Assembly: GCA_900542315.1 (NCBI GenBank)
Contig: UQMV01000015.1
Location: forward strand, 1-40,216
Length of the DNA: 40,216 nt
Source of the DNA: an uncultured Collinsella sp.
Lineage (GTDB): Bacteria > Actinomycetota > Coriobacteriia > Coriobacteriales > Coriobacteriaceae
Direction: 5' to 3'
Shown here: in pieces, positions 15,596 to 25,270 of the stretch
Layout of the letters: every line of letters begins with the position of its first letter
Numbering within the stretch: position 1 is the stretch's first letter
Made by a program: the position numbers and the translations under genes
The notes under the pieces: model-generated
The model's database searches: none
Told to the model about the DNA's origin: nothing
The model's input: only the letters and a program-made list of their open reading frames with translations

Positions 15596-16808
15596 AGCAT
15601 CGAAACCCACCTTCCGCCGCGCCGGAGGGCGTTCCGGCGCGCCTGCCAAACCTCAACGCAATACCGTTGCGCACTCTAAGTCTGTCGGGCATGCTCGACA
15701 GGCCAGTCGTCCGGTCGTCGGCTCGCAGCTCGGTAATCGTCCGGCCGCAAAAAAGTCCTCGCGTCCCTCGGTGACGTCAAAGCCTGTTATGGGCGCCAAG
15801 CCTGCCCGTCCCATGGCAACCCCCAAGCCCTCGACGGGAACTAAAGCGCCGCGTCCAGGTCGCACGCTGGGCGCATCGAAACCGCGCTCGCTGACATCGG
15901 TGCCGGCTACCGCCAAGAAGCCTTCGAGTAAAAAAGGCGTCAACCCGTTGTCTTCACTTGGGGCGATGGTAAATAAAACATCAGACGCCGCTTCTGTCGT
16001 TACAGGCAAAGGCAAAATCGTGGGCGGCGTTCTGGCCGTCTTGGCCGTGCTCGTCGTCGTTGCCGTCGTGGTGATCAACTCTGGATTGTTTACCGCCACT
16101 GATATTCAGATTCAAGGCAGCGAGCATGTGACGAAGCACGATGCTATCCAGCTGATCGATTTGCCCGAGGGAACGTCGCTTTTTAACGTCGATCCCGACC
16201 AGATTACCGAGGATCTCAAGCAGAACCCGTGGGTCTCGGGCGTGGATGTCCAGCGTCAGTTCCCACATACGCTCATCATTACGCCGATGGAGCGCAAGGT
16301 CATCGCAATTGCCTATATCAGCTCCGATGACCTCGCCTGGGCCATTGGGGATGATGACACTTGGATCGCCCCGCTGTCGACGTCGGTCGAAGTGGACGAC
16401 CAGGGCAACGTCATCACGACAGGGCAGGGCTCAAATACCCTGACCGGAATCGATGCCGCGCTGGCGCTCGCTAAGCACTATGGCGCGGTGTTGTTGACTG
16501 ATGTCTCGGCGGATGTCGCTCCGGTTTCCGGCCAGGCAGTGAGCTCCAAGGCCGTTAAGGCTGGCTTGGATTATGTGCGTGGTTTTTCGAGTGAGTTCTT
16601 GGGACAAGTCAAGGATATTTCCACGCCTTCGGTCGAAGCCATCTCGGCAAATCTCAATAACGGCATTGAGGTGTCGCTGGGCGATTCGGACGATATCGCC
16701 AAGAAGGAACGCGTAGTCACCAAGTTGCTTTCGCAGGTAGAGGGCGTAACGTATATCAATGTGCGCTCTCCGGGCAACTACACATTTAGGAATGCTCCGA
16801 CCTCGTAG
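15552..16808 (+). CDS. ftsQ: FtsQ/DivIB-type division protein with long basic N-terminus
   Basis: Links the early and late divisome. Residues 1-135 are hydrophilic, positively charged and rich in Ala, Pro, Lys, Ser and Arg. One membrane segment follows (about 157-177), then the extracytoplasmic POTRA domain starting FTATDIQIQGSEHVTKHDAI and continuing with NPWVSGVDVQRQFPHTLIITPMERK. The final part (VTYINVRSPGNYTFRN) fits the FtsQ beta domain. Total length of 418 is long for FtsQ because of the N-terminal extension. The start overlaps murB by 44 nt in another frame, so the first residues depend on that start choice; later ATGs exist only well inside. Confidence 0.88.
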   Translation: MASSSDRKLNSSASRASKPTFRRAGGRSGAPAKPQRNTVAHSKSVGHARQASRPVVGSQLGNRPAAKKSSRPSVTSKPVMGAKPARPMATPKPSTGTKAPRPGRTLGASKPRSLTSVPATAKKPSSKKGVNPLSSLGAMVNKTSDAASVVTGKGKIVGGVLAVLAVLVVVAVVVINSGLFTATDIQIQGSEHVTKHDAIQLIDLPEGTSLFNVDPDQITEDLKQNPWVSGVDVQRQFPHTLIITPMERKVIAIAYISSDDLAWAIGDDDTWIAPLSTSVEVDDQGNVITTGQGSNTLTGIDAALALAKHYGAVLLTDVSADVAPVSGQAVSSKAVKAGLDYVRGFSSEFLGQVKDISTPSVEAISANLNNGIEVSLGDSDDIAKKERVVTKLLSQVEGVTYINVRSPGNYTFRNAPTS

Positions 16809-16925
16809 CACCGGTTGATGCTTTGTTGAGGGGCCATACCACGCCGTTTATCTGGTTTGTTTGGTTTTCACGGTCAATTATTTGACTGATACGTTCATAA
16901 TGTGCAACCATAATACGGTTTACCT

Positions 16926-16954
16926 TTGCATTTACTTTCAACCTGAAGGTTAAT
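16926..16954 (+). promoter_or_regulatory. Candidate ftsZ promoter and operator
   Basis: In the 199-nt gap before ftsZ, TTGCAT (16926-16931) and GTTAAT (16949-16954) are 17 nt apart. A palindromic AACCTGAAGGTT (16940-16951) fills the spacer and -10 region. The larger motif TCAACCTGAAGGTTAA (16938-16953) matches 14 of 16 positions with the sequence at 2413-2428 before mraZ. A second -35-like TTGACT (16882-16887) lacks a well-spaced -10. Confidence 0.4.
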
Positions 16955-17007
16955 GTGCGCAGGGGTCGACCCATGCTATGGCTATAACCTTTGTTCGGAG
17001 GACCGAC

Positions 17008-18162
17008 ATGCACGAGACAGAGATCAACAACTACCTTGCCGTCATTAAGGTGGTCGGCGTCGGCGGCGGCGGTACCAACGCGGTCAATCGAATGATCGAA
17101 GAGGGCATCCGCGGCGTCGAGTTTGTTGCCATCAACACCGATGCTCAGGCACTCGCGATCTCTGATGCCGATATCAAGGTGCACATCGGCACCGACCTTA
17201 CCCGCGGCCTGGGCGCCGGCGCCAACCCCGAGGTTGGCCGCAAGGCTGCCGATGAGTCCCGCGACGACATTGCCGAGGCACTCGCTGGCGCCGACATGGT
17301 GTTCATCACCTGCGGCGAGGGCGGTGGCACCGGTACCGGCGCTGCTCCCATCGTTGCCGATATCGCGATGAACGAGGTCGGCGCACTGACCGTTGCCGTC
17401 GTGACCAAGCCCTTCACCTTCGAGGGCCGCAAGCGCAAGAAGAGCGCCGAGGAGGGCATCAAGACCCTCTCCGATTGCGTCGACACCATGATCGTCATCC
17501 CCAACGATAAGCTGCTCGACATCGCCGAGAAGAAGACCACCATGCTCGAGGCCTTCGCGATTGCCGATGGCGTCCTTTCCCAGGGCACCCAGGGCATCAC
17601 CGACCTCATCACCGTCCCCGGTATCATCAACTTGGACTTCGCCGATGTTAAGACCATCATGAAGCAGGCCGGTACCGCCATGATGGGTATCGGTACCTCT
17701 TCTGGGGATACCCGTGCCGTCGACGCTGCCCAGCAGGCCATCTCCAGCCCGCTGCTCGAGAGCTCCATCGATGGTGCCACGCGCGTGCTGCTCTCCATCG
17801 CCGGTTCCAAGGACCTGGGCATCCAGGAGATCAGCGACGCCGCCGACGTTGTCGCCAACGCCGTCGACCCCGAGGCCAACATCATTTTCGGTACCGTTGT
17901 CGACGAGTCCCTGGGCGATCAGGTGCGTATCACCGTCATCGCTACGGGCTTCTCCGACTCCAACGTCAACCGTCAGGACGAGCTCTTTGCCGCTCAGCAG
18001 TCTCAGAGCAAGGCCGCTGCCTCCGCTGAGCCGCAGCGCACCGCTCCGGCCACCAGCCCGGCTCAGGCCGCTCCGACCCGCAACGTCGGTGGCACCGAGC
18101 TTCCTAACTTCGGCAACGATCAGTTCGAGCTTCCCGACTTCCTGAAGCGCGGTAGCTTCTAA
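17008..18162 (+). CDS. ftsZ: Cell division GTPase FtsZ
   Basis: Tubulin homologue that polymerises into the Z-ring under the membrane. Motifs: VGVGGGGTNAVNRM, the tubulin signature GGGTGTGAAP (about 105-114), and the T7 synergy region NLDFADVKTIM. The linker after the globular domain is Ala, Gln and Pro rich, and the protein ends with the conserved peptide LPDFLKR that binds partners such as SepF. ATG 17008 is chosen because GGAGGA lies 5 nt upstream; an ATG at 16978 would add ten unsupported residues. Length is 384. It has its own upstream region and a strong terminator downstream. No ftsA is present, and the SepF gene nearby fits the actinobacterial membrane-anchoring route. Confidence 0.98.
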   Translation: MHETEINNYLAVIKVVGVGGGGTNAVNRMIEEGIRGVEFVAINTDAQALAISDADIKVHIGTDLTRGLGAGANPEVGRKAADESRDDIAEALAGADMVFITCGEGGGTGTGAAPIVADIAMNEVGALTVAVVTKPFTFEGRKRKKSAEEGIKTLSDCVDTMIVIPNDKLLDIAEKKTTMLEAFAIADGVLSQGTQGITDLITVPGIINLDFADVKTIMKQAGTAMMGIGTSSGDTRAVDAAQQAISSPLLESSIDGATRVLLSIAGSKDLGIQEISDAADVVANAVDPEANIIFGTVVDESLGDQVRITVIATGFSDSNVNRQDELFAAQQSQSKAAASAEPQRTAPATSPAQAAPTRNVGGTELPNFGNDQFELPDFLKRGSF

Positions 18163-18188
18163 GTCGTTCTTTGCATTGTTGCTCACGG

Positions 18189-18217
18189 GGGCGTGTCCGT
18201 ATGGACGCGCCCTTTTT
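18189..18217 (+). terminator. Intrinsic terminator after ftsZ
   Basis: GGGCGTGTCC (18189-18198) pairs with GGACGCGCCC (18203-18212) with one G-U pair around a four-base loop, followed by five T. It separates ftsZ from the pgeF-pst unit. Confidence 0.9.
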
Positions 18218-18307
18218 ATTTCGACTTTGTAAACTAGAACCTCCAATCTCTTTACGTTCCCTTTACGATTGCCTCCAGTGCAGCAGGTATTCTTTTAGAG
18301 AAGTATG

Positions 18308-18344
18308 ACAGCCGTATAAACGCGGGCTGTAGCGGCGATGCCGC
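18308..18344 (+). promoter_or_regulatory. Two small stem-loops in the pgeF leader
   Basis: ACAGCC (18308-18313) pairs with GGCTGT (18325-18330), and GCGGC (18332-18336) pairs with GCCGC (18340-18344). They lie just upstream of the AGGAGG at 18360-18365. They may only be chance structure in GC-rich DNA. No convincing promoter was identified between the ftsZ terminator and pgeF. Confidence 0.3.
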
Positions 18345-18372
18345 GGTACTTGTGTTATTAGGAGGCTTTAGT

Positions 18373-19173
18373 ATGGCAGCACGTGCGGACAAAGTTTCGC
18401 GTGTCGACCATGATGGAGTTACGTTGGTGGAGGGCGCGACATCCGATGTTCGCTTTGCCTTCACCGAGCGCGCCGGTGGCGTTTCCGAAGATACGTACTC
18501 CTCACTCAACTTGGGCTCGCATGTTGGCGATGATCCCTTTGCTGTTCAAGAAAATCGTCGCCGCGCACTCGAGGCTATGGGTGCCGCCGAGTGCGGGCAC
18601 AACCTGCTCGTTCCCAATCAGGTCCATGGTGACCATATCGTTGCGGTGACCTCGAACGGCGCCGATGACCTTGAGGACGTCCGCGAGCAGATTGCCGAGG
18701 GCTGCGATGCCATCGTCTGTACGGCGCATAACGTGCCCGTGCTGCTCTGCTTTGCCGACTGCGTTCCCGTGGTGCTGGTGGCCCCTGACGGATTTGCCGT
18801 GGTGCACTCCGGTTGGAAGGGTACGATTGCACGTATTTCCGCCAAGGCGTGCCAGGCGCTTTGCGATGCTGCCGGCTGCGATGCGAGCGACGTTTCCGCC
18901 TATATCGGCCCCCATATCTTGGGTGACGAATATGAAGTATCTCAGGAGCTCATGGATCGCTTTGCCGCCGAGTTCTCTTGCATCGATGCGAGTACCTCTC
19001 GCATGCTCGATCTTTCCGCTGCCATTCGCGAGGCGCTGGTAGATGTCGGTGTCGACGCGGATACTATCGTGGATACCCAGCTTTCGACCGTGCGTCAGAA
19101 CGACCGCTTTTATTCCTACCGTAACGAGGACGGCACCTGTGGGCGCCATGCTGCGATCGGCGTGATGCTATGA
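18373..19173 (+). CDS. pgeF: PgeF/YfiH-family purine nucleoside phosphorylase, peptidoglycan editing factor
   Basis: The family (once called multicopper polyphenol oxidase or laccase-like) acts on purine nucleosides and, in E. coli, edits misincorporated residues out of peptidoglycan precursors. The metal-site residues are present: His in NQVHG, Cys in FADCVPVVL and His in VVHSGWKG. Also seen are GYD-like YIGPHI and the C-terminal NDRFYSYRNEDGTCGRHAAI. ATG 18373 has a perfect AGGAGG 7 nt upstream; length 266. Its place after ftsZ is the usual actinobacterial order. Unusually, its stop overlaps the pstS start (ATGA), tying it to phosphate uptake genes. Confidence 0.92.
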   Translation: MAARADKVSRVDHDGVTLVEGATSDVRFAFTERAGGVSEDTYSSLNLGSHVGDDPFAVQENRRRALEAMGAAECGHNLLVPNQVHGDHIVAVTSNGADDLEDVREQIAEGCDAIVCTAHNVPVLLCFADCVPVVLVAPDGFAVVHSGWKGTIARISAKACQALCDAAGCDASDVSAYIGPHILGDEYEVSQELMDRFAAEFSCIDASTSRMLDLSAAIREALVDVGVDADTIVDTQLSTVRQNDRFYSYRNEDGTCGRHAAIGVML

Positions 19174-20006
19174 GAAAGATCGTATCGGTCCTGAGCGCCG
19201 CTGTGCTTACGCTTACGCTGTGCGCCTGTTCTTCGGGATCTTCTACCTCTTCCATTACCGTCGCCGGCTCCACGACCTGCCTTCCTATCGCCGAGATTGC
19301 GGCCGAGGGCTTTAAGGAGGAGACCGGCATCGACGCGCTCGTTTCCGGTTTGGGTTCTTCCGCTGGCATCGAGGCCGTCAGCGCCGGCACGGCCGATATT
19401 GCCAGCTCCTCCCGTGGACTCAATTCCGACGAACAGGATCTGGGCCTAACTCCCATCGTCATTGCCCACGACGGTATCGCGGTCATCGTGAACGACGACA
19501 ACCCCGTCGATAACCTCTCGACCGAGCAGCTCCGCGATATCTACGCCGGCAAGATTACCAACTGGAAAGAAGTCGGTGGCGAGGACCTGAGGATTCAGGT
19601 TATCAACCGAGACGAGGCGTCCGGCACGCGTGAGGCCTTCCGCACCATCGTGATGGATGGCACCCCGTTCGATCGCCGCTCGGCCGTTCTTTCGGGCACG
19701 GGCCAGGTGCGCGACGTGGTATCTCGTTCGCGCGGTGCCATTGGCTACATTTCGCTGGGCTTCGTCGATAGCCTCAACGCCAAGACCTCGGTCAAGGCCG
19801 TCTCGGTCAATCATGTTGAGGCGTCCGAGAAGACGGTCGCGAGCGGCGGCTATCCCATCTCGCGCGACCTTTACTTCTTTGTAAAGGGTGCGCCTTCGCA
19901 GCAGGCGCAGGATTACATCGACTACGTGACGTCCGAAAAGATGGACAAGCAGATTCGCGAGGCGGGCTTTATCCCCGTCACCAATGACGAGAAGGGGAGT
20001 GAGTAG
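19170..20006 (+). CDS. pstS: Phosphate-binding lipoprotein of the Pst transporter
   Basis: Captures phosphate outside the membrane and delivers it to PstCA. The N-terminus is a lipoprotein signal: MRKIVSVLSAAVLTLTLCAC, with the likely lipidated Cys at 20, followed by a Ser-rich linker. The mature part has VAGSTTCLPIAE, GSSAGIEAVSAGTADIASSSR, the phosphate-contacting NRDEASGTREAF and GAIGYISLG. At 278 residues it is typical of compact PstS proteins. It overlaps pgeF by 4 nt, so both are in one transcript, and no separate promoter or Pho box is visible in front of it. Confidence 0.95.
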   Translation: MRKIVSVLSAAVLTLTLCACSSGSSTSSITVAGSTTCLPIAEIAAEGFKEETGIDALVSGLGSSAGIEAVSAGTADIASSSRGLNSDEQDLGLTPIVIAHDGIAVIVNDDNPVDNLSTEQLRDIYAGKITNWKEVGGEDLRIQVINRDEASGTREAFRTIVMDGTPFDRRSAVLSGTGQVRDVVSRSRGAIGYISLGFVDSLNAKTSVKAVSVNHVEASEKTVASGGYPISRDLYFFVKGAPSQQAQDYIDYVTSEKMDKQIREAGFIPVTNDEKGSE

Positions 20007-20007
20007 C

Positions 20008-20934
20008 ATGGAAGCACGGGAAAACTCCCAGACTGAGCAGAATGTTCAGACGCCCAAGAAGCGCGAACTGGCGCTCGTATCGCGCAGTACCTATATCAAG
20101 GAGAAGGCGCTGCAGTGGATTTTCTTTGCCTGCGCGTTTTTGGCGGTCGTTACCGTCATCCTGATTTTTGTCTTTACCACGTATTCGGCGCTGCCCGTCT
20201 TTACTGACATCGGTCTGGCGGACTTCTTTAGCTTTACGTGGGCGCCCTCTGAGGGCCATTACGGCATCATGTCGCTGCTTGCCGGCTCAGGTCTGGTGAC
20301 CGTCGGTGCGCTCGCCATGGGCGTGCCGCTAGGTGTGGGTACGGCCGTATACCTGGTCGAGATCGCCGGCAAGCGCGTGCGCAAGCTCATCAGCCCTGCC
20401 GTCGACCTGCTGGCCGGCATCCCTTCTATCATCTACGGCTTTTTCGGCATGATCATCATCCGCCCGTTTATCGCACAACTGACCGGCGGTCTTGGTTTTG
20501 GCGCACTGACGGCGTGGTTCGTGCTCGCCATTATGATCGTGCCCACCATCACGACGCTTACCATCGATGCTCTCAATTCCATTCCCATGGGCATTCGCGA
20601 GGCATCGTATGCCATGGGTGCCACCAAGTGGCAGACCATCTATAAGGTCGTGCTACCTGCCGCCAAGCTGGGTATCGTGGATGCCATCGTGCTGGGTATG
20701 GGCCGTGCCATCGGCGAGACCATGGCCGTGCTCATGGTCGTGGGTAACGCCCCGGTTATTCCCGACAGCATTGCGAGCCCCATCTCGACGCTCACGAGCC
20801 AGATTGCGCTCGACATGAGCTATTCCTCGGGTCTGCACCGCTCGGCGCTGTTCGGCATGGGTGTGGTCCTGTTTATCATCTCCGCCACGCTGGTGGGCAT
20901 CGTCCGTCTGATTTCCAAGAAGAAGAGGGGGTAA
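20008..20934 (+). CDS. pstC: Phosphate ABC transporter permease
   Basis: Membrane subunit of the Pst importer. About six membrane segments follow a cytoplasmic N-terminus of about 35 residues. The permease coupling region includes EASYAMGATKWQTIYKVVLPAAKLGI and GMGRAIGETMAVLMVVGN. Before it come GIPSIIYGFFGM and LSSIP-like LNSIPMGIRE. ATG 20008 begins one base after the pstS stop and follows GGGGAGTGAG, so the longer reading from 19984 is not needed. The protein is about 308 residues long. pstA starts 3 nt after it. Confidence 0.95.
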   Translation: MEARENSQTEQNVQTPKKRELALVSRSTYIKEKALQWIFFACAFLAVVTVILIFVFTTYSALPVFTDIGLADFFSFTWAPSEGHYGIMSLLAGSGLVTVGALAMGVPLGVGTAVYLVEIAGKRVRKLISPAVDLLAGIPSIIYGFFGMIIIRPFIAQLTGGLGFGALTAWFVLAIMIVPTITTLTIDALNSIPMGIREASYAMGATKWQTIYKVVLPAAKLGIVDAIVLGMGRAIGETMAVLMVVGNAPVIPDSIASPISTLTSQIALDMSYSSGLHRSALFGMGVVLFIISATLVGIVRLISKKKRG

Positions 20935-20937
20935 GCT

Positions 20938-21843
20938 ATGTCCGATTCCGTTGACACGACGGCCGATACGACCTCGTCGCGCGAGCGCATAAAGCGTGCC
21001 CTTTCCCACGGCAAGAAGGGCCGCATCAACAAGGACCTGTCCAACAAGATCATGCTTGGCGTGTTCCGTGCCGCGGCATACATCACCACGCTGGTGCTGG
21101 TCGCTATCATCGTCTACGTGGTCATTAACGGCCTGCCACACATCTCGCTCGACTTTATCTTCGGTTGGCCCCAGGGCGTCAACGCCGAGGGCGGAATTTG
21201 GCCCACGATTGTCTCGACCGTCTACGTGACGGCGCTTGCTATGCTTATCTGCACGCCGATCGCTGTGCTGGCAGCCGTCTATCTGGCCGAGTACGCCAAG
21301 CAGGGCAAGGTCGTCGAGCTCATTCGCTACGCTGCTGACGCTTTGGCTTCGGTGCCCTCCATCGTTATGGGCCTGTTTGGCTACGCCTTGTTTGTCGAGG
21401 CCATGGGCCTGGGCCTTTCGATGGTCTCGGCCGCTCTGGCACTCGCGCTCTTGATGCTTCCCATCGTCATGCGCACCACCGAAGAGGCCATTCGCGCCGT
21501 TCCACGCTATATCCGTTGGGGCGCGTACGGCCTGGGCGCCACCAAGTGGCAGGTTGTCTCCAAGATCGTGCTTCCTTCTGCCTTTGGCCGTATTGCCACG
21601 GGCATCGTCCTTGCCATTGGCCGTGCCATTGGCGAGACCGCGGTGGTGCTCTACACCATGGGCCAGGCCATCAATCTACCTATTTCGCCGCTCGATTCCG
21701 GCCGCCCCATGACGGTTCACCTGTACCTGCTTGCCAACGACGGCATCAACATGAACGCAGCCTACGGCACCGCGCTCTTGCTGATGGTGATCATTTTGGC
21801 CTTCAACCTGTTTGCGCGCTTCCTGTCGCGCAAACGTCGCTAG
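20938..21843 (+). CDS. pstA: Phosphate ABC transporter permease
   Basis: Second membrane subunit of the Pst importer, pairing with PstC. It has a basic cytoplasmic N-terminus (about 45 residues), six membrane segments, DALASVPSIVMGLFGYALF, and the coupling motif YGLGATKWQVVSKIVLPSAFGRI followed by GRAIGETAVVLYTMG. Length 301. It begins 3 nt after pstC with AGAGGGGG upstream, and precedes pstB by 12 nt. Confidence 0.95.
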   Translation: MSDSVDTTADTTSSRERIKRALSHGKKGRINKDLSNKIMLGVFRAAAYITTLVLVAIIVYVVINGLPHISLDFIFGWPQGVNAEGGIWPTIVSTVYVTALAMLICTPIAVLAAVYLAEYAKQGKVVELIRYAADALASVPSIVMGLFGYALFVEAMGLGLSMVSAALALALLMLPIVMRTTEEAIRAVPRYIRWGAYGLGATKWQVVSKIVLPSAFGRIATGIVLAIGRAIGETAVVLYTMGQAINLPISPLDSGRPMTVHLYLLANDGINMNAAYGTALLLMVIILAFNLFARFLSRKRR

Positions 21844-21855
21844 TTAAGGAGTCCC

Positions 21856-22659
<804 letters not shown>

Positions 22660-22751
22660 TCGGTGCGACTAGTCCTAAGTCGATCGGACCTGGTCCGGTG
22701 CGTATTCACTGTGCGGGCGGCATGACCGCACCCAACTGATTGGAGTGAACC

Positions 22752-23609
22752 ATGCGCAAACTGTTTTCCCGTCAGCTCATCGAGGCCCGTCACGAGATGC
22801 TGAGCATCTACGAGGCCGTCGATCTGGCCCTCCACGATGCCGTTAAGGCCTATGTGACCGACGACCGCAAGCTTGCCACCAAGACCAAGAAGCGCACGCT
22901 TTCGATTGACGCGCGCTGCGCTAACTTGGAGGCCGTGTGCTACAACCTGATCGCCACGCAGTCGCCGGTCGCCTCCGACTTCCGCCTGCTTCAGACGATC
23001 ATCTACGTCGACTTTAACCTGCAGCGCATGACCGATAAGGTCCGCCAGATCTGCCGCGCCACGCGTCATATGATCAAGGCCGACATCTCGCTGCCCAAGG
23101 AGCTTGTCGGCACGGTCGAGGCCGAGGCTGAGGCTGTTTACCAGGTGCTGGGCTCTTCGCTTTCTGCGCTCGTCACCAATGACATGTCCATCATCTGCAA
23201 CTTGGCCGTCGAGGACGAGCCGGTGCATGCGGCGTACGAGAAGTTCTTCCGTACCTTCAACCGCATGGACGCGGGCGAGTTTATGGATGACGACAGCAAC
23301 TATGACGACCTGCGCCGCGCCATCATGGTTTCGCGCTACCTCGATCGCATCGCCTCGATTTCCATCGATGCCGCCTGCCGTCTGACGTTCCTTTTGACCG
23401 GCCAGCGCATGACTGCCGGCGATATCGCCCGCACGGACGAGGACGAGCTCGAGAGCATGCGCGTGCCTTCGGGCGAGGGCGTCATCATGAGGCCCGCCGT
23501 CGATGCGCGCTACGTTGCCAAGGTGCCCGTTAACGAGGTCAGCGAGGGACTTCGCTACCTGCTCGATCATCTTGAGGACGAGGACGATGGTGAGGACGAC
23601 GAGGAGTAA
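22752..23609 (+). CDS. phoU: PhoU-type phosphate signalling regulator
   Basis: PhoU proteins bind metals and link the Pst importer to a PhoR-like kinase, keeping the Pho response off when phosphate is ample. The protein has two three-helix PhoU repeats: about 1-110 with TKKRTLSIDARCANLE and VASDFRLLQTIIYVDFNLQRM, and about 115-215 with DDLRRAIMVSRYLDRIASISIDAA. A C-terminal extension of about 60 residues ends in an acidic run. Length 285 exceeds the usual 215-230 because of that tail. No phoR/phoB pair is in the window. ATG 22752 follows TTGGAG. Confidence 0.9.
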   Translation: MRKLFSRQLIEARHEMLSIYEAVDLALHDAVKAYVTDDRKLATKTKKRTLSIDARCANLEAVCYNLIATQSPVASDFRLLQTIIYVDFNLQRMTDKVRQICRATRHMIKADISLPKELVGTVEAEAEAVYQVLGSSLSALVTNDMSIICNLAVEDEPVHAAYEKFFRTFNRMDAGEFMDDDSNYDDLRRAIMVSRYLDRIASISIDAACRLTFLLTGQRMTAGDIARTDEDELESMRVPSGEGVIMRPAVDARYVAKVPVNEVSEGLRYLLDHLEDEDDGEDDEE

Positions 23610-23646
23610 GTAATCCCGTTCGTCGAAAGATTGTAAATACCTAAGT

Positions 23647-23680
23647 GAGCGCGGCCTTGCACATGCGGGGCCGCGCTCTT
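23647..23680 (+). terminator. Terminator-like hairpin after phoU
   Basis: GAGCGCGGCC (23647-23656) pairs perfectly with GGCCGCGCTC (23669-23678), with a 12-nt loop. The following sequence (TTGCGTT) is only weakly T-rich. It separates the pst unit from yggS. Confidence 0.65.
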
Positions 23681-23728
23681 GCGTTAGCATGGGACTACTT
23701 GTTTGGCTGTCAGCGGAGGCGATTGGCA

Positions 23729-24466
23729 ATGGATAACTATTTGGACTTGATGCGCGCTCGCCGCGAGCAGATTCTGGAACGTTTTTATGCGGCGCTCGAT
23801 CGCGCAGGCCGTCCCCACGACGCCGCGAGCCTCATTGCCGTGTCCAAGACCGTTGGTGTCGATGAGACCGTTGCCGCCATCCAGGCGGGGTATCGCCATT
23901 TTGCCGAGAACCGCCCGCAGGAGCTGGTTCGCAAGCTCACGGGTCTGGCGGAGCATCCGGAGCTGCCCGAGGTGCGCTTCGATATGATCGGCAACCTGCA
24001 GACCAATAAGATCAATGCGGTGCTGGGCTCAGCCGAGCTGATTCACTCGGTGGGTTCGCTGCATCTGGCGCAGGCGATCTCGAGCCGTGCTGTCCGCAAG
24101 ATTGAGGCAGGCGAGCTCGCCGGTCCCCAGCGTGTGCTCATTGAGGTCAATGTGAGTGGTGAGGAGTCGAAGGGAGGCTTTTCGCCCGATGAGATTCGCG
24201 CCGCCGCGGGTGAGCTTGCGGAACTTGAGGGAATTTGCGTACAGGGGCTTATGACTATGGCGCCCCGGGGGAATAAGGATGTGGCACGCCGCACCTTTGC
24301 GGGGCTTCGTGAGCTGAGGGATGAGCTGGAGGCGGCGCATCCCGATTTGAACCTGCCTGAGCTTTCCTGCGGCATGAGCGAAGACTTTGAGCCTGCCCTT
24401 GAGGAGGGCTCTACGCTCGTTCGCCTGGGCAGGGTAGTATTTAGCCCGGAGTTTGCAGTAAAATAA
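23729..24466 (+). CDS. yggS: YggS-family pyridoxal phosphate-binding protein (PLP homeostasis)
   Basis: Single-domain alanine racemase-like TIM barrel that carries PLP but has no known catalytic activity; loss disturbs vitamin B6 and amino acid pools. Seen: LIAVSKTVGVDETVAAI with the PLP lysine in VSK, FAENRPQELVRK, FDMIGNLQTNKINAV (family: HFIGxLQxNK), LIEVNVSGEESKGGF, GLMTMAP and LSCGMSEDFEPALEEGSTLVRLG. ATG 23729 has GGAGG 9 nt upstream; length 245. The glycine-histidine motif near residue 90 is DMIGNLQ, a mild variation of the family's H-F-I-G. Its position before sepF is the normal actinobacterial order. Confidence 0.94.
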   Translation: MDNYLDLMRARREQILERFYAALDRAGRPHDAASLIAVSKTVGVDETVAAIQAGYRHFAENRPQELVRKLTGLAEHPELPEVRFDMIGNLQTNKINAVLGSAELIHSVGSLHLAQAISSRAVRKIEAGELAGPQRVLIEVNVSGEESKGGFSPDEIRAAAGELAELEGICVQGLMTMAPRGNKDVARRTFAGLRELRDELEAAHPDLNLPELSCGMSEDFEPALEEGSTLVRLGRVVFSPEFAVK

Positions 24467-24526
24467 GGCTCTGAAGTGCGCACTGATTATCGGGGCGCCT
24501 GCACTAAACCGCGAGAGGACACAACC

Positions 24527-25249
24527 ATGGGCTTCCTTGACGAGATTAAAAATAAGATGCACCTGGGCGGCCAGCAGGGTTACGACCAGGGTTATGGCCA
24601 GGACGACGACTACGGCTACGATGATGGCTATGACGATGGCTATCAGGGCAACGGCTACAGTGGTGCTTCGGGCGAGGGCTTCTACACCCAGGACGAGCCG
24701 AGCAACGGCTTGCTTGGTCAGACGCGCCGTGGTGAAGCTGAGTCGGTTGCCGTGTATACACGCTCCGGGCAGCTGGTTGGCGATGACTCCCGCCATGCCA
24801 CGACGTATAACCCGCCTTCGCGCTCGCAGGACAGTGTTGCGAGCGGTTATCGTCCTGGTGCCTATGACACGCCGTCGAGCTACGCCGAGAACACCCGCGC
24901 CCGTGCCGCCGCTGCGCCCGCGCCTGCACCGAGCGATGCCTCGGCCTATGCGAGCAATATCATCAACGCCACGCCGCAGCTGCCGGCCTATGTCCTGCGC
25001 CCCGAGAGCTATGATGACGTGGAGACCGTGGTTCGCCGCGTTCGCACCAAGCAGCCTGTCGCACTGATTTTTGTGGGCGTACGCACCGAAGTTGCCAAGC
25101 GCGTCTTGGACTTCTCTTACGGCTTTGCCTGCGGTCTGGGCGCCACGGTCAAGGAGGTGGGCGACCGCGTGTTCATGGTGTTGCCCGCCGGCTGCGAGGT
25201 CAAAGATTCCGATCTCAAGAAGCTTCGTGCCGACGGCTACCTTAAGTAA
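24527..25249 (+). CDS. sepF: SepF, membrane anchor of the Z-ring
   Basis: SepF binds the FtsZ C-terminal peptide and the membrane, and is the main Z-ring anchor where FtsA is missing. The start MGFLDEIKNKM is the amphipathic membrane-binding helix. It is followed by a Gly/Tyr/Asp-rich low-complexity linker (about 14-50, including repeated Y-D-D-G-Y) and an Ala/Pro-rich part. The C-terminal SepF domain (about 158-238) has LRPESYDDVETVVRRV, PVALIFVGV, LDFSYGFACGLGATVKEVGDRVFMVLP. ATG 24527 follows GAGAGGA by 8 nt; an earlier start at 24476 would put residues before the membrane helix. At 240 residues it is longer than most SepF proteins because of the linker. Confidence 0.93.
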   Translation: MGFLDEIKNKMHLGGQQGYDQGYGQDDDYGYDDGYDDGYQGNGYSGASGEGFYTQDEPSNGLLGQTRRGEAESVAVYTRSGQLVGDDSRHATTYNPPSRSQDSVASGYRPGAYDTPSSYAENTRARAAAAPAPAPSDASAYASNIINATPQLPAYVLRPESYDDVETVVRRVRTKQPVALIFVGVRTEVAKRVLDFSYGFACGLGATVKEVGDRVFMVLPAGCEVKDSDLKKLRADGYLK

Positions 25250-25270
25250 AGACAAGACGAGGAGATTCCC

